A stretch of 64,000 nucleotides of DNA. It comes from Symbiodinium natans. Lineage: Eukaryota; Sar; Dinophyceae; Suessiales; Symbiodiniaceae. The notes under the pieces are model-generated. The model was not told where the DNA came from, did no database searches, and saw only the letters and a list, made by a program, of their open reading frames with translations. Position numbers and translations under genes: made by a program. This document shows, in pieces, positions 59,555-64,000 of the stretch. The stretch spans positions 650,107 to 714,106 of the forward strand of contig CAJNDS010000868.1 in NCBI GenBank assembly GCA_905221605.1, written 5' to 3'. Position 1 is the stretch's first letter. Each line of letters opens with the position of its first letter.

Positions 59555-59800
59555 GTGCACCAGTAAAGGGTTATTAGAATATTAAAATATGTGATCGTAT
59601 CGTAAATTACTTTTTCTAGAATGACATTCTTATATTCTTACAGTAGTATATACGTATATATGATTTTTACGTGATCATACTATGGTTTTTGGGGAGGCTT
59701 ACACTATACTGCACGTCCGTCGGGTTCGTGTGCCTCGGGTTCGTGTGCACGTCCGTCGGGCTCGTGCAAGGTTCTAGCATGATGCATACTTCCGCAAGTT

Positions 59801-59880
59801 GGGGTACCTTATTGGGGTCCTTATAAGGGGATCCTGCTATTTAGGTTTTTTTGGGGTTCCCCTGTTGTCGTAAACCCCCG
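59801..59880 (-). mobile_element. MITE-like element, family M1, inverted
   Basis: GGGGTACCTTATTGGGG at the left and GTCGTAAACCCCC at the right, opposite in direction to the next copy 105 bases on. Confidence 0.6.
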
Positions 59881-59985
59881 TCTGACACAGTCGACACATG
59901 GGGAGGGCTTGTCCTACGGGCTCGTTTTCGTCTCTTGTGGCATCCCAAAAACTACAAAGACATGTTCTGTTAAGAGAGGCCTTAT

Positions 59986-60095
59986 TGGGGTGTACGAAAA
60001 TAGGGGATCCCCAATATAGATCCCACATAATAGGATTCCCTTACAATAATCAAGACCCCAAGAAGGTACCCCTAATTTCGGAAACTCCCCCCCCT
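59986..60095 (+). mobile_element. MITE-like element, family M1, best copy
   Basis: Left end TGTACGAAAATAGGGG and right end CCCCTAATTTCGGAAAC are imperfect inverted repeats, with ATAATAGGATTCCCTTACAA between. No transposase is encoded, so it must move in trans. Confidence 0.65.
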
Positions 60096-60117
60096 CATTG
60101 ATTCAGAATAGCCTCAG

Positions 60118-60170
60118 ACATCCGCACGTCCCTGCTGCTTGTCGAGGTGGTCCACGACAAGCACGTGCAG
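60118..60170 (+). CDS. Exon-like island, 17 codons
   Basis: After AGCCTCAG the frame reads IRTSLLLVEVVHDKHVQ, then CAG|GC. Confidence 0.45.
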
Positions 60171-60401
60171 GCATCTCACAGCCTGGGGGGTTCCTGATTC
60201 CTGATCCCCTTGATTTAGGGTTCTGAAGCGTTAAGGTTTTAATTGTTAGGGTTTAGGGTTGTCAATGAAGGCTGGGGCTTCAGGGAGGGGGATTCGGAAT
60301 ATCTCGGGTTGTGTGTGTGTGTGTGCGTGCGCGAGCGTGGCCCGTTGAAAAGTTCTTACGTCTGTTAATCACAACCTGTCTTCGCCCTGGACTGGCCACA
60401 A

Positions 60402-60470
60402 CCCTAAACCCTAAACCCGAAACCCTAAACCCCAAACCCTAAACCCCAAACCCGAAACCCTAAACCCAAA
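60402..60470 (-). repeat. Telomere-type array, CCCTAAA strand
   Basis: About ten units with CCCGAAA and CCCCAAA variants. Confidence 0.9.
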
Positions 60471-60491
60471 ATAGACCTGTACACTGTTGAG

Positions 60492-60574
60492 GCCACAGCT
60501 GCCGGCGTCGTCGGCGGCGCTGCCACACTGGGAGTTTCCGGGGGCGCGACCGGCCTTGCGGCATCTTGGACGGC
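60492..60574 (+). CDS. Exon-like island, glycine-zipper segment
   Basis: After CTGTTGAG the frame reads ATAAGVVGGAATLGVSGGAT and then GLAASWT, ending at a GTGAGA donor. The GxxxG/GxxxA pattern is typical of membrane or amyloid-like glycine zippers. Confidence 0.5.
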
Positions 60575-60596
60575 GTGAGATTTCGGGTTTAGGGTG

Positions 60597-60728
60597 TACT
60601 TGGAGGTTCATGGTATTCATTAGCCAAGTACAACTGACTTATAACTGTACGTGTATCCATATTAGGGCACTTAAGTGGGTTATAAGTACAGTTATAATTG
60701 GTTAATAAGTACCATGAACCTCCAAGTA
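60597..60728 (+). mobile_element. MITE-like element, family M2, near-perfect terminal inverted repeats
   Basis: TACTTGGAGGTTCATGGTA at the left and its exact reverse complement at the right enclose about 95 bases, with an inner inverted repeat around TTATAACTGTAC. It lies just after a possible donor and TTTAGGG scrap. Confidence 0.7.
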
Positions 60729-61043
60729 GTTGGTAAATTGCGCTTTGCTGGGTTTGGGGGGTTCCTTCTTGACAGATTCTTCGCCGAAAAAGTTGAAGGC
60801 GAAGCTTGCAACACGCACATCTTGGGGCCTCGCATGTCCAATGTCCAAGATCCATACAAATCTAGGAGCCCTTCTGGTCCACAGGCGCCACTGGACCCTA
60901 AACCCTGCACCATGCAGACCACCCTAAGCACTCTAGAAAGGAAGTCTCTCCAAGATGGCTTGGCGATTTTAAATTCCGCTAACCCAAGATCCGAGTTAGA
61001 TAGTTGTAATATGCCCGAAATCCTAGATTTTTTGGGTTTTGGG

Positions 61044-61144
61044 TTGGGATGTTCCCCTTTATACTAACAGTCCTTAATAGGGACTGTAATAGGGGGTACT
61101 TGTATCCCTATTAAGGACTGTTAGTCTCAGGGGGAACATCCCAA
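61044..61144 (+). mobile_element. MITE-like element, family M3, intact
   Basis: TTGGGATGTTCCCC and GGGGAACATCCCAA are exact inverted repeats at the ends. Further in, CTAACAGTCCTTAATAGGGA pairs with its near-complement. The RNA or DNA can fold into a nearly complete hairpin. Confidence 0.75.
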
Positions 61145-61164
61145 GTTTTGGGTTTCGAGTTGAA

Positions 61165-61248
61165 ATGGAGTTCGCTAAGGCGGGCACCCTGGTGGGTGGT
61201 GCCATTGGCATCCTCCCTGCCCTGCTCTTCGGCCTGCACGAGCTGGCA
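61165..61248 (+). CDS. Exon-like island, glycine-rich hydrophobic segment
   Basis: The frame reads MEFAKAGTLVGGAIGILPAL and then LFGLHELA to a GTAGAC donor. About 18 residues could span a membrane. The acceptor is unclear (TTTCGAG, GGAG or TAAG). Confidence 0.45.
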
Positions 61249-61810
61249 GTAGACTTAAGGGTTTAGGATTTCGGGTTTTGGGTTCAGGGTTTGAGGCCTA
61301 CATCGGGTTGTGGAGATTAAGGGCTTGAGGGGATTTCAACAAGGAGCTATTCGAATTTTAGGGGCATTGGGGCTTTGTAGGTTTTGTACTCCGTGGTTTT
61401 TGGGTGATGCTGGAAGTTTGGTGATAGGCTTTTGGGTTTTGAGGGCTCGATGCCTCAAGGCTTTGGGGATTGAGGTCTTACATATTTGTTAGGGTTTAGG
61501 TTTAAGCCTGGAGGTTGCATATTTGGGGCGTTGTAGGATTTAGGAGTTCAGGTCCCGGGTGTTCTGGTTCAGGGTTACAATGCTACCCTAAAGCCCAAGC
61601 CCTAAACCCGACGGGCTTGCGACAGGATGCTACAGGCACTATAGAGCACTTAGCCCCAAAGGCTCTCTGAAACGCTGCGTGGTACAGAAGCGGAGGAGAG
61701 AGCAGGGAGGAAGGGAGACCAGAGACGGGGAATGAAAGTGATGGAGAGGGAGGGTGGTTCAGCTTGGACGTGTACCTGCAGCTCCTCCAAAATGCTTAGT
61801 AGCTGAGTAA
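61249..61810 (+). other. Intron-like stretch
   Basis: Starts with loose TTTAGGG-like repeats to about 61300; GA-rich sequence at about 61690-61750. No exon supported. Confidence 0.35.
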
Positions 61811-61815
61811 GCGAT

Positions 61816-61890
61816 CTTTAACCTTTTGGTGCATATATCATCCTACCCCATACTTGAAAGGTTAACCCTTTTTGACCCGGGGCATTCAGC
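61816..61890 (+). mobile_element. MITE-like element, family M4
   Basis: TCTTTAACCTTTTGGTGCAT, then ATCCTACCCCATACTTGAAA, GGTTAACCCTTTTTG and GGCATTCAGC, the same order as at 56946-57022. Confidence 0.55.
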
Positions 61891-62062
61891 AACTAGGAAT
61901 ATTCACGCATGTTCAAGTCATGAATTTGTGGGTTGTGGGTGTCTTTTCGAGGCGGGCTCCGGTAGCAGGTTTTACCAGGTCAGGTTTGCGAGGGAGAGGT
62001 GTGGTGTCTGTACAGTACCTAGGGTGCATGTCAACTAAGGTTTCGGCCTGTTGTGAAACGGT

Positions 62063-62092
62063 TAAACCCCTAAACCCTAAACCCAAACCCCT
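62063..62092 (-). repeat. Short telomere-type array, CCCTAAA strand
   Basis: Four variable units upstream of the next island. Confidence 0.85.
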
Positions 62093-62158
62093 CAAGCTTA
62101 ACGCTCTCCCGAATGGGGCTGACGTCGAAGAGCTGCCAGGTTCACTTTCGGCCTTTCC

Positions 62159-62191
62159 ATCCCTGTGGGTGCGGCCATCGGTGGTGGGGCA
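62159..62191 (+). CDS. Possible exon, glycine-zipper segment
   Basis: The frame reads IPVGAAIGGGA, then CAG|GC; it would continue GSFLHAR if unspliced. The acceptor is not clear. The content matches the other glycine-zipper islands. Confidence 0.35.
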
Positions 62192-62218
62192 GGCAGCTTC
62201 CTGCATGCTCGGGCCTTT

Positions 62219-62243
62219 AAACCCTAAACCCTAAACCCTAAAA
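62219..62243 (-). repeat. Short telomere-type array, CCCTAAA strand
   Basis: Three to four units. Confidence 0.9.
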
Positions 62244-62661
62244 TTGGCAGGTTGGGGTTTGGGGCTTTTTGTTTGGGGCACCTAGAGCACAGTGTTGAAG
62301 CAAGCTGAGGACGGAGGGGCCCGCTGGAAGCCACAATCCCAGCATTCTCGATGAAGCCAAAGGAACTCTTTCGCCTGTTGTTGTATAGTTTTTGGATGAC
62401 GAGCACTTCACGTCTCGCCTGCATTCAGCTCCGCTGAACGATTGCAGGATGCGCAGAAAGCTGTTAACGGTTAACGTGGCCAGGCGGACAACATCCTGGC
62501 ACCTTAAAAATGGGCCTAACCCCTCAACGGCGTCGCACTGCTACAGGGCATCGCCACACAACCGAAGCCTTCACCAAACGAGCTTCAAATCTCCGATTTG
62601 ACGCACACCCTAAGCCGAGTAGCCTTTCAGCCCTGACATCACCGACCCTCAGCTCTGAACC

Positions 62662-62709
62662 CTAATCCCTAAACCTTAAAACGCCGTAAACCCTAAACCC
62701 TAAACCCTT
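62662..62709 (-). repeat. Telomere-type array, CCCTAAA strand
   Basis: About six units, ending 15 bases before the next island. Confidence 0.9.
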
Positions 62710-62724
62710 GGTTGGCTGTGAGAG

Positions 62725-62784
62725 GTCTCGCCGTGGGTGCTGCTGCCGGTGCAACTGCAGGAGCTGTCAGCGGCGGTGCAGCAG
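62725..62784 (+). CDS. Exon-like island, glycine-zipper segment
   Basis: After GTGAGAG the frame reads LAVGAAAGATAGAVSGGAA to AG|GTTACC. The pattern is a classic glycine/alanine zipper. Confidence 0.5.
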
Positions 62785-63158
62785 GTTACCTGGATCAACC
62801 GAGTAGTCGAGTAGGCGTTATCCTGTATTCAATTATGGGGGTTCAGGGTTTGGGGGTTCAGGCGTTCCTATAAAGCCCCCAGGGGTAACCTCTAGTTGGG
62901 TAAGCAAGACAGCGGATGCCAGAGTGGCCTGGCTTGTTTGTGTGCCCTAACATCTGCCGAACGTCCGAGTAGCTGCGGGTGAGGAAATAGGCGCGTGGCC
63001 TTCCACAACGATCTACACATCGCACCCTCAGCCCTCTTTTCCTGGCTCAATATGTGTCGTCGTAGACTTGTACCCTTACTTCAAGCGTGTTTCAGAACAT
63101 TTCAGAACTTAAAGCCTCTGAGCCCGAAGTTCTGACCCTAAGATGCAGTGGAAGCCAG

Positions 63159-63221
63159 GCTATGGTGCCTATGCCAAGCGCGGCCAGCTTCACGGGCAGC
63201 ATGAAGGGTCGCCAAGTTCAG
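63159..63221 (+). CDS. Exon-like island, 21 codons
   Basis: After GAAGCCAG the frame reads AMVPMPSAASFTGSMKGRQV and Q, then GTCAGG; a GTACGT donor nine bases further on is an alternative. Either way the phase is 0 and the next island (63393) continues in phase 0. Confidence 0.45.
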
Positions 63222-63392
63222 GTCAGGTCGGTACGTAGGGGGGGCCTGGGATGGGTTTTTAAGGTGTATGGCAGTTAGGGTTTAGGGTTTAGGGTTTAGG
63301 GTTTAGGGTTTAGGGTTTAGGGAACCCTAAACCCTAACCCTGAACCCTAAACCTTAAACCCTAAACCCTAAACCCAAACGGTACCCTCTCAG
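63222..63392 (+). other. Putative 171-base intron made of a telomeric hairpin
   Basis: The interval runs from GTCAGG to CCCTCTCAG. Its core is a TTTAGGG arm (63275-63322, seven units) followed after two bases by a CCCTAAA arm (63325-63376). The RNA would fold into one long stem with almost no loop, placing donor and acceptor close together. Confidence 0.5.
63275..63376. repeat. Head-to-head telomere-type arrays
   Basis: (TTTAGGG)7 meets (CCCTAAA)7 with AA at the centre. As DNA this looks like a telomere-telomere fusion; its place inside a short intron suggests an RNA stem instead. Confidence 0.9.
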
Positions 63393-63449
63393 AGGGAGAA
63401 TGGAGGGCGCCTGGTTCTTCCGCCCGGGAGTTTTTCGCACCGGGAACAG
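63393..63449 (+). CDS. Exon-like island, 19 codons
   Basis: After CCCTCTCAG the frame reads RENGGRLVLPPGSFSHREQ, then CAG|GC. Phase 0, in frame with the island at 63159. One other frame is also open. Confidence 0.4.
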
Positions 63450-64000
63450 GCCGTGAGACAGAATTCTATATCCCCCTTGGGAATTTTGTTTTAAAAAAGT
63501 TTTGTTTATGTAAAACCCAAGAGGATATTAGAAGTGTTTTTTTTTTTATCAAGGTTCTAAGGGGAGTATAGGATTCAGCAGTGAAGAACGGGGGTGCATG
63601 TCACCGGCGAAGGGCTTGTGATTTGTCTACCAGGCCTCCTCTTCGCACAATTCTCTCAACATTGACTGAGTCTTTTCACAGCGCACAGGCTGGGTGGATG
63701 GCAATCCCGGCCTCAGAAAGTTTTTCGCAGTTTTGTTAAAGCTCGAGCTTGCCCAGGATCAACGAGTTCCGACAGAACACCGTGAACAAGGCGTCTCTGC
63801 AGCTTCTGGTTCAGTAGGTCTCTCTTGGACCAAGTCCCTGCGTCTGCAGCAAATGCGCATTCGGCTGCTTGCCCCGAAACCTCGAAGCTTAACGCAAGCT
63901 GCCTGAGCATTCTCAACACATGACCGTGTCAGAGACATGAAGTACCCGGCGTCACTTAAACCCAAACGCGCCTAAACCCTGAACCCCTACATCCCAAAGT
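63450..64000 (+). other. Intron-like stretch to the window end
   Basis: A T run at about 63538-63548, then unremarkable sequence; loose CCCTAAA-like units begin again at about 63957. The gene probably continues beyond the window. Confidence 0.35.

Noticed and set aside
63275-63376. Telomere-telomere chromosome fusion point
   Set aside because: The head-to-head array fits inside a short intron between two in-phase islands, and many other short arrays show intron polarity, so a fusion is the less likely reading.
1-64000. tRNA, rRNA or spliced-leader RNA genes
   Set aside because: I looked for tRNA B-box-like strings and the dinoflagellate spliced-leader ending TTTTGGCTCAAG and saw no convincing match; a covariance-model scan would be decisive.

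Overview
The window looks like nuclear DNA of a dinoflagellate (moderate confidence). The grounds are dozens of TTTAGGG/CCCTAAA telomere-type arrays far from any visible chromosome end, exon-sized coding islands with AG acceptors and GT or GC donors, a Copia-class retroelement without introns, and many poly-C/poly-G runs. TTTAGGG is also used by plants, green algae and some apicomplexans, so the taxon is an inference. All names below come from reading motifs by eye; no database search was possible.

Region 1 (1 to about 17,800) is one element cut by the left edge. It starts inside a Copia-type reverse transcriptase/RNase H reading frame that has an extra C-terminal domain. A 78-base gap follows, then a single 4,599-codon ORF (2656-16455), then about 1.4 kb of non-coding tail with a four-copy hairpin-like motif. 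The whole region is peppered on one strand with the pentamer GATAG, in two codon phases and in the tail alike. The motif stops abruptly at about 17,780. I know of no described system with this layout.

Region 2 (about 17,900-23,800) holds one intact intronless gene at 20494-22467. It has a ubiquitin-like N-terminus, a WRN/RNase D-type DEDDy 3'-5' exonuclease and a C-terminal RRM. Telomere-type arrays lie on both sides.

Region 3 (about 23,400-64,000) has no long ORFs. It holds some 40 short exon-like islands on the + strand, most of 40-100 bases, in long introns. At least one multi-exon gene starts at an ATG at 51394; its first four islands join in phase 0 and later islands encode Ala/Lys-rich and glycine-zipper segments. 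Islands from 23.4 to 50.5 kb belong to one or more upstream genes I cannot name. The introns carry telomere-type arrays with a clear polarity. Just after exons the array reads TTTAGGG, and just before the next exon it reads CCCTAAA, so the transcript can pair UUUAGGG with CCCUAAA and bring the splice sites together. The clearest case is a 171-base intron at 63222-63392 that is nearly all one telomeric hairpin. Several MITE-like families, microsatellites, one degenerate AT-rich coding remnant (about 29.6-30.3 kb) and an AAGACA-rich patch (25.29-25.69 kb) make up much of the rest.

The retroelement proteins would act in copying and packaging of the element. The exonuclease is a stand-alone nucleic-acid enzyme. 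The exon islands are host genes whose expression would depend on removing telomere-rich introns.
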